Shown: piece after piece, positions 49,501 through 54,196 of the stretch
How positions within the stretch are numbered: position 1 is the stretch's first letter
How the letters are laid out: every line of letters begins with the position of its first letter
Assembly: GCA_033026295.1 (NCBI GenBank)
Contig: CM065184.1
Location: 15,565,501 to 15,629,500, forward strand
Reading direction: 5' to 3'
Source of the DNA: Channa striata
Taxonomy: Eukaryota; Chordata; Actinopteri; Anabantiformes; Channidae
DNA: 64,000 nucleotides
Notes under the pieces: generated by a model
What the model was told of the DNA's origin: nothing
Databases searched by the model: none
What the model saw: only the letters and a program-made list of their open reading frames with translations
Program-made: the position numbers and the translations under genes

Positions 49501-49560
49501 GACACGTCACTGAGTCCAGAGGATAACCAGTCTCTGTGGTTTGAGTACGGGTGTGTGTGA
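3980..49560 (+). CDS. ccdc88a: ccdc88a (girdin/GIV), PDZ-motif long isoform; 5' end outside window
   Basis: Girdin links actin, membranes and trimeric G proteins (G-alpha-i activation, cell migration, polarity). I see 32 GT-AG exons whose phases join correctly except in one: 3980-4088, 17816-17885, 23010-23068, 23802-23885, 24080-24220, 25047-25219, 29955-30036, 30549-30707, 30846-30992, 31187-31331, 31933-32111, 33139-33276, 34275-34458, 34606-34736, 35052-35345, 35561-35743, 36273-36551, 36834-36958, 37108-37246, 37734-37905, 38021-38182, 40220-40497, 40698-40841, 41000-41186, 41426-41571, 41764-41856, 42111-42307, 45998-46234, 46415-46468, 47785-47874, 48253-48539, 48676-49560. They give about 1,916 residues; adding about 55 missing N-terminal residues (human girdin) predicts about 1,971. 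The translation follows human girdin, as I remember it, exon by exon. The GBA segment (KTGSPGNEVLSLQQFLDE) and the alternative tail favour CCDC88A over the Daple paralogue CCDC88C. Which teleost duplicate (aa or ab) this is cannot be told. Exon 20 carries a frameshift. Confidence 0.93.
4400..4575 (-). repeat. dispersed TTAGGG-rich repeat, copy A
   Basis: The reverse complement reads AACAGAGTGAGGACA ... GAGGGTCAAGACTGGATTTT ... GGTTTTGGTTAGGGTTAGAG. The same order of words occurs at 16660-17010 and 20160-20385 on the + strand, so this is a diverged copy of one repeat family. It resembles GAGGACC/TTAGGG repeats common in teleost introns. No protein is encoded. Confidence 0.75.
5257..5315. repeat. 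inverted repeat / hairpin, about 24-bp arms
   Basis: The left arm at 5258-5281 (GGCAGTAGGTAGCATGTACA then CATG) pairs with the right arm at 5292-5315 with about two mismatches, leaving a loop of about 10 bases. Weaker pairing continues outward around CTTGAATCATGG and CCTTGATCCAAG. It could be a small MITE remnant or a chance palindrome. Confidence 0.7.
12552..12571. repeat. (CA)n microsatellite
   Basis: A run of CA dinucleotides directly follows a short GACA repeat (12538-12552). It lies in an intron and has no coding role. Confidence 0.9.
15545..16190 (+). mobile_element. decayed Tc1-like DNA transposon relic
   Basis: The order of recognisable words matches fish Tc1-like transposases: CAGTTGTGCAGACCTCTATA upstream, then a fragment around 'RWKDISSGLRS', then 'FTPRSDCNAQ', then 'RKPPHSKKNMKAQHFNKPKD' with 'FWNN' at about 15925-15990, and 'HSDGGAIIW' at about 16050. 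Stops, frameshifts and at least one internal deletion make it non-functional. Both termini are uncertain. It lies in a ccdc88a intron. Confidence 0.75.
16612..16655. repeat. (TC)n / (TCTG)n microsatellite
   Basis: A tract of TC dinucleotides grades into TCTG units, directly before the dispersed GAGGACC/TTAGGG repeat. Such low-complexity tracts often border this repeat family. Confidence 0.9.
16660..17010 (+). repeat. dispersed TTAGGG-rich repeat, copy B (two units)
   Basis: Two related units lie in tandem, about 16672-16810 and 16846-17000. Each carries GAGGAC... and a GGTCAAGACTGGGTTTTAGG word (GCGTCAAGACTGGGTTTTAGG in the first). The second ends with degenerate TTAGGG units and the phrase CTAGGGATTGCATTATG, also seen in copy C. 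Confidence 0.8.
17375..17452 (+). mobile_element. 78-bp RTE LINE 3'-tail insertion with 18-bp target duplication
   Basis: The insert contains CTGTGGCGACCCCTAATGGG followed by AAAAGCCGAAAGAGTAGTAG. This is the same 3' end seen, in reverse, on the large RTE element at 59967. It is bounded by identical direct repeats ATTTAACAATATTATGTA at 17357-17374 and 17453-17470, which are the target-site duplication. It is extremely 5'-truncated, or a SINE that borrowed the RTE tail. Confidence 0.85.
17816..17885 (+). CDS. ccdc88a: ccdc88a exon 2 of window: HOOK domain
   Basis: 70 nt starting in phase 0, reading ENLQQLVMMPLPNVLVLGRN then PLS plus one base. Human girdin has ETLQQLIMMSLPNVLIIGKNPFS here. The donor is gtgagt at 17886. 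Predicted residues are about 92-114. Confidence 0.93.
18118..18187 (+). repeat. SINE-type 3' tail fragment
   Basis: TGTAAGTCGCTTTGGATAAA followed by AGCGTC...GACTAAATG is the familiar 3' end of abundant fish SINE/LINE-derived repeats. Only about 70 bp is recognisable; no tRNA-like head is visible upstream. Confidence 0.65.
19541..19570. repeat. (GT)n microsatellite
   Basis: An uninterrupted GT run of about 30 bases in an intron, followed by CTGTGTGTTT. Confidence 0.95.
20160..20385 (+). repeat. dispersed TTAGGG-rich repeat, copy C
   Basis: It contains TTCCTATAGATTCTGCTTAG, GTGAGGACCAAATTG, CCAACAGAGTGAGGACA, CACTGGGTTTTAGGGTC and AGGGTTAGGGTTAGG, then GGGATTGTATTATGCCAATG. These occur in the same order as in copy B, so it is a member of the same family. 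Confidence 0.8.
23010..23068 (+). CDS. ccdc88a: ccdc88a exon 3 of window: HOOK domain poly-Leu helix
   Basis: 59 nt, completing a split Glu then QGLEEMKKLLLLLLGCAVQ. The LLLLLLGCAVQ string is a hallmark of the girdin/Daple/Hook N-terminal domain. The donor is gtaaga at 23069. Confidence 0.96.
23802..23885 (+). CDS. ccdc88a: ccdc88a exon 4 of window: HOOK domain
   Basis: 84 nt in phase 0, 28 residues from CEKKEDYIERIQTLDFDTKA to SHIQE. It is nearly identical in pattern to human QKKEEFIERIQGLDFDTKAAVAAHIQE. The donor is gtattg. Confidence 0.95.
24080..24220 (+). CDS. ccdc88a: ccdc88a exon 5 of window: end of HOOK core
   Basis: 141 nt in phase 0, 47 residues: VTHNQENVVDLQWLE ... NLAFHLKRLVDERDTQLE. 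It corresponds to the human VTHNQENVFDLQWME...LKRLIDERDEHSE segment. The donor is gtgatg at 24221. Confidence 0.95.
25047..25219 (+). CDS. ccdc88a: ccdc88a exon 6 of window: linker and coiled-coil start
   Basis: 173 nt: TIVELTQERD, then a Pro/Ser loop (APCPTQSPGDSPSMRR), then TESRQHLSVELADAKAKIRR as the first coiled-coil helix. The exon ends in phase 2; the following Leu codon is completed by the next exon. The donor is gtaagt. Confidence 0.95.
26790..27921 (+). mobile_element. L2-type LINE, 5'-truncated, degenerate
   Basis: Broken reading frames give the C-terminal part of an L2-like reverse transcriptase: FHLQNIAKIRSILSQSDAEK, LVHACVTSRLDYCNSLLSGC, and after frameshifts PRMGDRAFSSQTPLLWNQ and LCTFKTRLKTFLFDKAYSWL. 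The 3' end has GCACTATAGAAATAAAGTTG followed by short TTGAA repeats, typical of L2 tails. The 5' boundary is approximate. It lies in sense orientation in the intron. Confidence 0.85.
28288..29010 (+). mobile_element. non-autonomous TIR DNA element, copy 1
   Basis: It begins CCGTAAATTCTGGACTATAG and ends TTATGGTCCGGAAAATACGG. The two ends form an imperfect terminal inverted repeat, and each is flanked by TA, a likely target duplication. Subterminal words such as AAGCCGC recur on both sides. No transposase frame is seen. A second, longer copy lies in opposite orientation at 38314-39299. Confidence 0.85.
29955..30036 (+). CDS. ccdc88a: ccdc88a exon 7 of window: coiled coil
   Basis: 82 nt; completes Leu, then EEKSEQLLDTRQELENMEVE then LKRLQQE. 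A heptad-rich helix matching human EEKTEQLLDCKQELEQMEIE. The donor is gtaaca. Confidence 0.95.
30549..30707 (+). CDS. ccdc88a: ccdc88a exon 8 of window: coiled coil
   Basis: 159 nt, 53 residues: SYQLLSDARSARAYRDELDA ... ESELSRYKERLHDIEFYKAR then VE. It follows the Hook-family coiled-coil consensus (YRDELDALREKA, YKERLHDIEFYKARVEEL). Confidence 0.96.
30846..30992 (+). CDS. ccdc88a: ccdc88a exon 9 of window: coiled coil
   Basis: 147 nt, 49 residues: ELKEDNQVLLETKTMLEEQL ... LLEKENLQLKSKIHDLEM. The acceptor is ttctgtag and the donor gtaaga. Confidence 0.96.
31187..31331 (+). CDS. ccdc88a: ccdc88a exon 10 of window: coiled coil
   Basis: 145 nt: ERDLDRKRVEELLEENLVLE, then MAQKQSMDESLHLGWELEQL and SKTPELTE plus one base. 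The MAQKQSMDESLHLGWELEQ string is diagnostic of the CCDC88 family. Confidence 0.96.
31933..32111 (+). CDS. ccdc88a: ccdc88a exon 11 of window: coiled coil
   Basis: 179 nt; completes Val, then PQKSLGEEVNELTSSRLLKL ... LSKLNQENQRLNKK. It matches human APQKSLGHEVNELTSSRLLKLE. The donor is gtgagc at 32112. Confidence 0.96.
33139..33276 (+). CDS. ccdc88a: ccdc88a exon 12 of window: coiled coil
   Basis: 138 nt, 46 residues: LEQLESELTADRVSLRSAES, LSTDLMKEKALLEKTLETLR, ENSERQ. The intron before it (32112-33138) and after it (33277-34274) show no further features. Confidence 0.95.
34275..34458 (+). CDS. ccdc88a: ccdc88a exon 13 of window: coiled coil
   Basis: 184 nt: MKGLEQENKHLSQTVSSLRQ, RCQVGAEARVKDVEKENRVL, HESICETTSKLNKMEFERKQ, L plus one base. 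It parallels human HLNQTVSSLRQRSQISAEAR. Confidence 0.95.
34606..34736 (+). CDS. ccdc88a: ccdc88a exon 14 of window: coiled coil
   Basis: 131 nt; completes Arg, then KELEVMKEKGERAEELEIQL and QKLERENESLQKKVASLGIT then CEK. The acceptor is tttatgcag and the donor gtctac. Confidence 0.94.
35052..35345 (+). CDS. ccdc88a: ccdc88a exon 15 of window: coiled coil
   Basis: 294 nt, 98 residues of Leu/Glu/Lys-rich heptads, from VSSLEKENTELEAEGRRLKK to LELLKASSKKTERLE. The donor is gtaatt. Confidence 0.95.
35561..35743 (+). CDS. ccdc88a: ccdc88a exon 16 of window: coiled coil
   Basis: 183 nt, 61 residues: VSYQGLDTENQRLQKALENS ... LEELKISSKRLEQLEQE. Human girdin reads VSYQGLDIENQRLQKTLENS here. The donor is gtatgc at 35744. 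Confidence 0.96.
36273..36551 (+). CDS. ccdc88a: ccdc88a exon 17 of window: coiled coil
   Basis: 279 nt, 93 residues: NKTLEQESSQLEKDKKLLEK ... ELVKQATIDKKTLITLRE. Strongly conserved against human KSLEQETSQLEKDKKQLEKE. Confidence 0.96.
36834..36958 (+). CDS. ccdc88a: ccdc88a exon 18 of window: coiled coil
   Basis: 125 nt: ELVSEKLRTQQMNNDLDKLT, HELEKIGLNKERLLHDESSD, D plus two bases of a split Arg. It is almost the same as human DLVSEKLKTQQMNNDLEKLT. Confidence 0.96.
37108..37246 (+). CDS. ccdc88a: ccdc88a exon 19 of window: coiled coil
   Basis: 139 nt; completes Arg, then FKLLETKLESTLKSSLEIKE, EKIAALEARLQESSNLNQQL, RQELKT. It ends in phase 0, which fixes the frame required of the next exon. 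The donor is gtaagt. Confidence 0.96.
37734..37905 (+). CDS. ccdc88a: ccdc88a exon 20 of window, with frameshift
   Basis: 172 nt, although both neighbours require a whole number of codons. From the acceptor, frame 1 gives VKKNYEALRQREEEERMQSS then PP, matching human girdin, and then runs RGGGPSVC into TAG at 37824. One base over, from about 37801, the homologous protein resumes: EEEDPQSVSKWEKESHEATR then ELLKVKDRLIEVERN to the donor at 37906. The slip falls in the AGAGGAGGAGGA tract at 37800-37811: one extra base or two missing. Either a sequencing/assembly error in a triplet repeat or a real truncating allele. All other exons are intact. Confidence 0.9.
38021..38182 (+). CDS. ccdc88a: ccdc88a exon 21 of window: coiled coil, Gln-rich
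   Basis: 162 nt in phase 0, 54 residues: NATLQAEKAALRSQLKQLET, QSSNLQAQIVALQRQTASLQ, ENNTTLQTQNAKLQ. The intact frame here is the second frame of exon 20. The donor is gtatac. Confidence 0.95.
38183..40219 (+). other. ccdc88a: ccdc88a intron with TIR element copy 2
   Basis: 2.0 kb, about half of it a TIR element (38314-39299). The remainder (39300-40219) is AT-rich with no recognised feature. Confidence 0.75.
38314..39299 (-). mobile_element. non-autonomous TIR DNA element, copy 2 (inverted)
   Basis: It begins CCGTATTTTTCGGACCATAA and ends CTATAGCCCAGAATTTACGG, flanked by TA on both sides. It is the reverse complement, by order of words, of copy 1 at 28288-29010, but about 260 bp longer, with extra internal sequence (roughly 38700-38920) rich in GTGCGCAGGA and GTTTCAGT words. 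No transposase frame. Confidence 0.85.
40220..40497 (+). CDS. ccdc88a: ccdc88a exon 22 of window: coiled coil
   Basis: 278 nt: VENSTLSSQGAALMAQNAQL, QSQQSSVEGEREGALKEKEE, then ...LLLRDHEKLAALHERQAAE... HRDLED and two bases of Lys. The GT of the donor overlaps AAGTGAGA at 40498. Confidence 0.96.
40698..40841 (+). CDS. ccdc88a: ccdc88a exon 23 of window: coiled coil
   Basis: 144 nt; completes Lys, then YKQLLQRRGELEELEKNLKE, QQDKMALENQAHQATTDQCR, LLKEEND and two bases of Arg. Donor gttata. Confidence 0.95.
41000..41186 (+). CDS. ccdc88a: ccdc88a exon 24 of window: coiled coil
   Basis: 187 nt; completes Arg, then LNTTYRQLLKDNENLQLEHK ... AEFSKLKEQYQQLDITSTKL then TNQCE. Donor gtgggg. Confidence 0.96.
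41426..41571 (+). CDS. ccdc88a: ccdc88a exon 25 of window: coiled coil end
   Basis: 146 nt: LLSQLKGNLEEENRHLLDQI, QTLMLQNRTLLEQTMESKDL, FHVEQRQY plus two bases of Ile. Practically identical to human girdin. Donor gtaaat. Confidence 0.96.
41764..41856 (+). CDS. ccdc88a: ccdc88a exon 26 of window: end of coiled coil
   Basis: 93 nt; completes Ile, then DKLNELRRQKEKLEEKIMDQ, YKFYDPSPPR, two bases of Arg. The YKFYDPSPPRR signature ends the coiled coil and begins the C-terminal region in CCDC88 proteins. Confidence 0.97.
42111..42307 (+). CDS. ccdc88a: ccdc88a exon 27 of window: basic membrane/G-alpha-binding segment, Akt site
   Basis: 197 nt: RGNWITLKMRKLIKPKSRER, MRSLTLTPSRSESGDGFLSF, PQDSQDSSSVGSGSNSLDDT, LTNKK. 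In human girdin this basic stretch binds phosphoinositide, and Ser1416/1417 in RERQKSLTLTP is an Akt site. The sequence here, RERMRSLTLTP, keeps the Akt R-x-R-x-x-S pattern. The exon ends in phase 1, which lets phase-1 cassette exons follow it. Donor gtgagt. Confidence 0.96.
42653..42700 (+). CDS. ccdc88a: possible small ccdc88a cassette exon
   Basis: 48 nt between a long pyrimidine tract with gcaaag and a gtatgc donor at 42701. In the incoming phase it reads RRRGQQSHAHGQGSTN with no stop and leaves the same phase 1. I do not recognise it in other girdins, so it rests only on splice sites and frame. It may be a chance match. Confidence 0.35.
44346..44420 (+). CDS. ccdc88a: ccdc88a alternative cassette exon (basic, 25 codons)
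   Basis: 75 nt, entering and leaving in phase 1, reading TIKLPFMRNRSKDKDKTKAI then YRRSM. Human girdin isoforms have a closely similar insert (LPFLRNRPKDKDKMKACYRR) just before the MNDLVQ segment, so this is a conserved optional exon. The acceptor is ctctgacag and the donor gtaaga at 44421. It adds a strongly basic patch after the phosphoinositide-binding segment. Confidence 0.85.
45131..45150. repeat. (GT)n microsatellite
   Basis: A run of GT dinucleotides followed by a short GA run in a ccdc88a intron. Confidence 0.9.
45998..46234 (+). CDS. ccdc88a: ccdc88a exon 28 of window: MNDL segment
   Basis: 237 nt in phase 1: MNDLLQTMAVAGGPGAHWIC, STENLDGAEAGDGSMASDSR, RSGQRMKELAFSTNAIDFAT then LTLPTPGHSRAKLRLQVK. 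Human girdin reads MNDLVQSMVLAGQWTGSTEN and AMAFSTTAINFST here. Donor gtcagg. Confidence 0.95.
46415..46468 (+). CDS. ccdc88a: ccdc88a exon 29 of window, short
   Basis: 54 nt, phase 1 to phase 1: EIASCEDVASSLDDPKSQ. The length divisible by three makes it skippable. It is weakly conserved with the human KDTTSFEDISPQG region. Donor gtaaga. Confidence 0.85.
47785..47874 (+). CDS. ccdc88a: ccdc88a exon 30 of window: Ser/Asn-rich
   Basis: 90 nt, phase 1 to 1: ASRPSSLHSNRTTSSNSNNN then SHLTSPMEGK. Human has ASRPASLDSGRTSTSNSNNN. The preceding intron (46469-47784) has no recognised feature. Donor gtacga. Confidence 0.95.
48253..48539 (+). CDS. ccdc88a: ccdc88a exon 31 of window: GBA/GEM motif
   Basis: 287 nt: SRPQSESSGEFSLSLDQEVW, then a Ser/Pro-rich stretch, then RKTGSPGNEVLSLQQFLDEG and IDPAE. 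The last part is the G-alpha-binding-and-activating motif. The Phe of QQFL corresponds to human Phe1685, which is needed for G-alpha-i binding, and the TGSPG serine to the CDK5 site Ser1674. The PKC-theta site (Ser1689 in EESNK) is not kept; the sequence here is DEGID. This motif is closer to girdin than to Daple. Confidence 0.96.
48676..49129 (+). CDS. ccdc88a: ccdc88a short-isoform version of terminal exon (internal donor at 49130)
   Basis: The sequence CCTAGTGAGTAC contains a strong donor (GTGAGT). Cutting there leaves 454 nt, phase 1, stopping after KTGVRPQPTP. The AAT codon completed by the exon at 50879 restores the human-type tail. The short protein would be about 1,846 residues, close to human girdin (1,870). 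Confidence 0.85.
48676..49560 (+). CDS. ccdc88a: ccdc88a terminal exon, long form with PDZ-binding Gly-Cys-Val end
   Basis: 885 nt including TGA at 49558. It begins SGSQENLTVDSPRLSTSSEH and contains TLPRASSVISTAEGTTRRTS then IHDLLSKDNRQPVSVDS, the conserved girdin C-terminal block. Beyond 49129 the frame stays open for about 143 residues, including EYHLKGPL and a Ser/Pro/Asn-rich stretch, ending SLWFEYGCV. Gly-Cys-Val is the PDZ-binding end known in Daple and in the long girdin isoform GIV-L. An internal donor at 49130 gives the other isoform. No Tyr is present at the positions of human Tyr1764 and Tyr1798. Confidence 0.95.
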   Translation, partial: SGSQENLTVDSPRLSTSSEHVQKERVSSKGRGILRSSSGKATPVTSDRPPRSSGQPGRPTLRKAESTRVKGSVMVRSSLSSQGKATSVSERLDSASSTLPRASSVISTAEGTTRRTSIHDLLSKDNRQPVSVDSAPPVASTKTGVRPQPTPSEYHLKGPLTTTPTPLPKSLSLPCHSMEDPDLSTLESFLGPSFTVESVFMDSIFSEPGGKNLPFLSLNPTLVSNISGPPVTNKTHPPPITNQAAHSQSNGQIRSTPAGTKESNAGVDPNRESNLDTSLSPEDNQSLWFEYGCV

Positions 49561-50878
49561 ATGACAGGGAGGTTATGGCTGATCTCCACATGAGACTTGA
49601 CCTATAGAGGGGACAAGGAATTGATGGGTAAAGAAAGACAAGTCCGCCTCCCCTGCATGTGTTTATCAGAGCACTATATCTTTGTGTGGTGTGTTGGTAT
49701 CGTTTTGTTGTATTTGCTTGGTGCTGATGGGTGTTTCACGGATTTTTGTGTTTGTTTTGGGGTGTTTTGATCCTTTTTCTGTTTGGTTCTGTTTTGAGGT
49801 GGGACTGGGATCAGTGGTTAGATGTCCAACTGCCTTTGTCTTTTTTTTCCCCATCAGATCCATTTCACGGGCTAACACTATACTATTACCTGCTTTAGTG
49901 GTTTTAATACATCATAGTTACTGCATGTAGCTTCAATCATACGTTGACACTCAGCAAAAATGAGACAGATTTACCAAGAACTGAATTTCACAAGCTTCGG
50001 GAACACAGACTCACTAGTTTAAATAAAAAGTGCACCAGTTTTTTTTTTTTAAATGATAAAAATCTAAGTTTTTTTAATTTCAAATGATCAATTGTCAGAT
50101 AAACTATGCTGCTTTTCACTTTCTGTTTAAGGTAATGTTTTTTTTTTTGTTTTTGGGAGAGTGTTTTTCACTGCTTTCAGTTGCTTTATCCACCAAACTG
50201 CATGGCTTTGTTGTCTGACCTGAAACCCTCATTTTGATTACTGTGATCAAAATGGTCATATAGTTATCTGCTTTTGTTTCATTGGTGGTGTGCATTGTTT
50301 TGTTTTTAAATATTTGACACATTTTCTGTATTTTCTTTAAATATGTTAACCTGAGCGTTTTCTCTGTGGACAATGGGGTTTGTCCTGGTGAAACGTTTTG
50401 GGATAGTGACAAAATAATGAAGCTTTATTCACAAAATGATCTGATCTGATCCGGCTTTAGTTGGCAAAGTCAAAGTTGACACTGACCTGAAATGCAAGAA
50501 GATGGAGAAACAGGAAACAGTTTAGTGTTCAGATTGTTTTGTTGTGATTGACACAAACATCATTTCTTTTGGTGTCTAAAAACTTTTGCTCATTGAGATG
50601 CACCCCAACTTGAATGGTTAATTTTATAATGTGTTTTAGACTGACCAGATCTTGTACAGGATGTTGTAATCATTAACTTATAATCAAAGACGAGCACTGC
50701 TTATCGTGCCTATACTAGTACAACTGTCTACATTTAGATCCTTATTTATTTCTGCCTTTGTTCTCTGTAGGTAGTTCTTCATATTTTTATCGTGGTCCAC
50801 AGTATATATAGATATTAAGGAAATGAAACCGTGCATGTCGCTGTCACAGATGTAACAAACATTGCCTTTGTTCTACAG
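49561..50878 (+). other. ccdc88a: 3' UTR of long isoform / intron of short isoform
   Basis: Transcribed sequence whose identity depends on isoform. It is T-rich with several poly-T runs. A candidate poly(A) signal lies at 50022. No protein is recognised. Confidence 0.7.
50022..50027 (+). terminator. candidate poly(A) signal for the PDZ-motif isoform
   Basis: AATAAA followed by AGTGCACCA and then a long T run (50039-50050), a usual arrangement for cleavage. It lies between the GCV stop and the alternative acceptor, so use of this site would commit the transcript to the long protein. Confidence 0.4.
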
Positions 50879-50934
50879 ATGTGGAGGGCAGAAAGTCAAA
50901 AAGCAGGAGTGGGGAGCCGCAGCAAAGCTGCTAA
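50879..50934 (+). CDS. ccdc88a: ccdc88a alternative last coding exon (girdin tail without PDZ motif)
   Basis: The acceptor ttgttctacag precedes AT, which completes Asn with the A left by the 49129 splice. It then reads VEGRKSKSRSGEPQQSC and TAA at 50932-50934. Human girdin ends VDKVQESRNSKSRSREQQSS, so NV...SKSRS...QQS is clearly homologous. The 3' UTR follows, to about 52.75 kb. Confidence 0.88.
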
Positions 50935-52750
50935 ACACCCCCCCCCTACCCTCGTCTGTCAGCTACCATGCTGTGAGCACGCGGTGAGTGCGTGCTGCTC
51001 AAGTGGGAGGAATAGGGTGTGAGGGCGGGGCTTCGGTCTTGTTTCCATGGGAACCTAAAACATGGTGTAACAGATGTCGTACATCCTGTCATGCACTTGC
51101 TTCCCCTGCTCCACTAAGCTGTTACCCCAAAGCTCCCCCCTCCCCCCATGCAGGCCATTGCCCCACCGTGCCTGCGGTGCCAAGGCCTGTTCGCAGGCCC
51201 TGATGGGACCCTGGTCTGCATGGCATATGGGCCGTTTTACCACGCTGCCCTGAGTGGATGAACACTTTGCTTGTTTGTTCCCTAAATCCCCCGGCCAGAG
51301 GAGTTGTGTGATTCCAGCAGCTGTGTGGCGCTTTGCGTGGTGTGGGTGAAGGTGGCTGCTCAGTTTTCCCTGCTGGTGAATAAAAGTCCGCTCTTTGTGC
51401 TTTTCGCTGTTCCCTGTTGCTGCATGGCTTCGGCGTAGCTCTGAGATCCCTTCCTCAAGCATGCATGCAGATTCAGGCCGGCTGCTGTGTCCTCCGCTAC
51501 ATCGTTGACTGTCCTCAATCACACAATTTCAGATTTTTAACCTTTTCGTGATTGTGCTTCTTTCCTTTGTGTTCTATATTTTTCCTAACCTTTCTTCCTT
51601 TCTTACTCTTTCTGCTCCTCTTTGCTTGCCCGGGATTCAGAATAAGGTGGCCTTGGAGCTGTGTGGTTGAAGCCTAGTAGTTAATCTGCTGAAACCATCT
51701 GCAGTGAGAAAAGATTGTATTTTCCAGTTTTTCTCCTTCTTCCCTTAATTTTTGGTTTTTACCCAGGACACTTCAGTAGAGAAAAGTTGCTTCCTTCTCT
51801 GTTTTGTTTTTCTTCCTTGAATCAAGGAAAAATGAGAAAAATACTACAAAATGTTGCTGTGACCGTTTTTTTTTTTCCTACAAAGACTGCTGTGGCAGAT
51901 TGGACGGCCACGTGTGCTTCAGTGTAATGGACTACAAAACGTGCACTAGTCTCTGAGGACCTAGATTAAAGTGCCAATGTTCACGCAACAGCCAAGAGGC
52001 TGATCCTAAACCAGACTCACGACTCTGTTAGATCCTCTTTGCAACTTTAAAGTCAGCTGACTCTTCTGCCCAGTGCCATGATCATGAGAAATGGGCAGCA
52101 TGCACAAGCAGAGACAAAGGATTTTCAAAGCATGTCGGCACAAACCTTTCTGAATCAACTTTCTGTACTATCAGACTGAAGAATCAAAATCTGCATGGAG
52201 CAATCAGTGGAGCCAATCACCCGACCTCCGTCATCCCGGAGGACAGTGTTCAGTGGTGGTTTTACTCACCAGGATGCCAAAAGGTCTTGGGAAGGAAGCC
52301 ATGAGAGCTGAGAGAGGGGCTTCAGTGTCCTGCTAATCGTGGGAGAAGGTTGTATGATCTTGGAGTGAATGAGAGACTGGTCCAGGGAGTGTTCCGGGTC
52401 ACCTATATGACAGCTGGCAGAGAGACTGAAACAAACTGGACACTCTTCTCATCTTAGCTTAAGTCATATACTGTATTAACATAGCTCAAATTGCACTAGT
52501 TCATCTCATTTATTGCTTCCCGTCCTGCTCTGAAACGCAAAGCTCAGACCATAGAAGCGCACCTAAAGTCGTGTAGAGTGGCGTATGGGTGACCTGCGAC
52601 CTGCCCAGTACATCCAGTGTAGAACGTTTGCAGATATCCGTTTCTGTGATGTTGAACATGACGGTGATGATGAGACCTGGTGTTTTTCTCCTTTTCCACT
52701 TTTTTCATAAACCCATTTGATGTAATTAAAATTCATCAAGACTACTGTGT
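50935..52750 (+). other. ccdc88a: ccdc88a short-isoform 3' UTR (predicted)
   Basis: About 1.8 kb with no conserved protein, ending near an ATTAAA signal at 52725. The open frames on either strand show no family resemblance. Confidence 0.6.
52725..52730 (+). terminator. candidate ccdc88a distal poly(A) signal
   Basis: ATTAAA followed by ATTCATCAAGACTACTG and a GT/T-rich stretch (TGTGTGCTCTTTGTCTTTGTG split across 52745-52765). The spacing suits cleavage near 52742. Confidence 0.5.
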
Positions 52751-53405
52751 GCTCTTTGTCTTTGTGAACTTACAAACCAGAATGCTTCATGTTATGTACT
52801 TTACACTTTACCTTTCCTACTTGCTACTTGGACACACATGTGCAAGATACTGTTGAAGTGGATTTTGCTGCTAGTGTGTAAATATTTCAAAGGACATATG
52901 AGTTTTGCTGAGGTGTTATAGCGTTAAAAACCTGAACAGGACAAGCTGGGGGACAGACGTGGCACTACAATTATGAATCTATGGGTATAACTTACCTTTT
53001 AAACTACCATCACAAGGAGCGTTTCAGGAGCACGTGTTGGAAGTTATGATATTGTCATAATAATGTCTACTGGTCTGCTTGAGAAATCATTTTACTGCAT
53101 AATCTGGTCACATGTCTTGTCGCCCTGGCGATACCTGTGGATGAGGGAAACTGAAGTGTGCAGAAGGTATAAACATGATGATGTAGTGGGGCCGACCCCC
53201 CCAAACTCAGTGCTGGCCTCTGTCTGGCTCCACTTTGGCTTCAGTCCCTGACAGTAGCTGAACAGATGTTTGGTTGTTAAATTTCGTACGCTGCTTGGCA
53301 TTTTACTCGTAAAAAGAAAATTTGACTTGTGATGAAGAGCTCAAAGGATAAATGTATTTTTCTTAGTGCATGTATATTTCTTTGGTAAAAACTTGTCTCC
53401 CACAG

Positions 53406-54196
53406 TGCAAGTCCATCCTGATAATTTGTTGAGACTCAGGTGCCAGTCTCGAGCAAAGACGAGGATCCACTGAAGACTTGAGGTAAGCTCATTGTCTAGT
53501 TCTGCTCCCTCAGTACTTTAATAAGTTTATGTGCAGCTGCATCACAGGCCGCTTTATGGTGCAAATAGCATGTTGTAATTTATCTGCTTAAGGTTTTAAT
53601 AATAAAGTGCAGATATAAACGAGCTCCTTGCATGTTTAGAGTAACACTAACGATTCCTGCACAGGTGTTTTCACTTACTGCGGCTGATTCCTCCACTTGT
53701 CACAGACGTCCAGGTGCCTCAGGTCTCAGTCTAAGGAATTATTACAAATCTTTTAGAAAGGTCAATGAAATCACTTAAATATTGCTAATATGGGAATGTA
53801 CAACTACAGCCTCTTTGTGTCCCTGAGAATCCTGGTTAATCAGCAAAATGTCAGAGAGATTCACAACAACAATGAAGCAGTAGATTATGAAGGTAGGTTT
53901 AACCAGCATTTCATGCTTTTTCCCTTTTAAGCACAAGGTGATATTGTGTAGTTTACAGCTTCATACAACTGTCACCTGAGCAGAAATCTAGAGAGAACAC
54001 GTGAAGGTTTTAAGCGTCATTTAAGACGGACAAGAAATAAATTGATAAGCTTTGCGCATTAGGTTCTGATTGCATTTTGTTGTTTATTTCCCCACATTAT
54101 GTATATAACCTGCCACAGCGACGCCTGGTGTGAGCCACCACAGGTCAGCGGTGTCCCGTTGGAGACGTGGATGAAGAACCGTGGACTGAATCTGAG
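53406..54196 (+). other. three splice-flanked exon-like segments between the genes
   Basis: Segments 53406-53482, 53706-53892 and 54119-54196 are each bounded by an acceptor (cccacag, tgtcacag, tgccacag) and a donor (gtaagc, gtaggt, gtatgg). The middle one has an ATG at 53790 opening MGMYNYSLFVSLRILVNQQN and on to its donor; joined to the third it would end after about 18 more codons. I recognise no protein. It could be a lncRNA, a small new gene, or chance. Confidence 0.3.

Noticed and set aside
3980..49560. Assignment to Daple (ccdc88c) because of the Gly-Cys-Val end
   Set aside because: The coiled-coil and C-terminal blocks (RKTGSPGNEVLSLQQFL, TLPRASSVISTAEGTTRRTS, the SKSRS...QQS alternative tail) follow girdin; girdin also has a long isoform with a PDZ-binding end.
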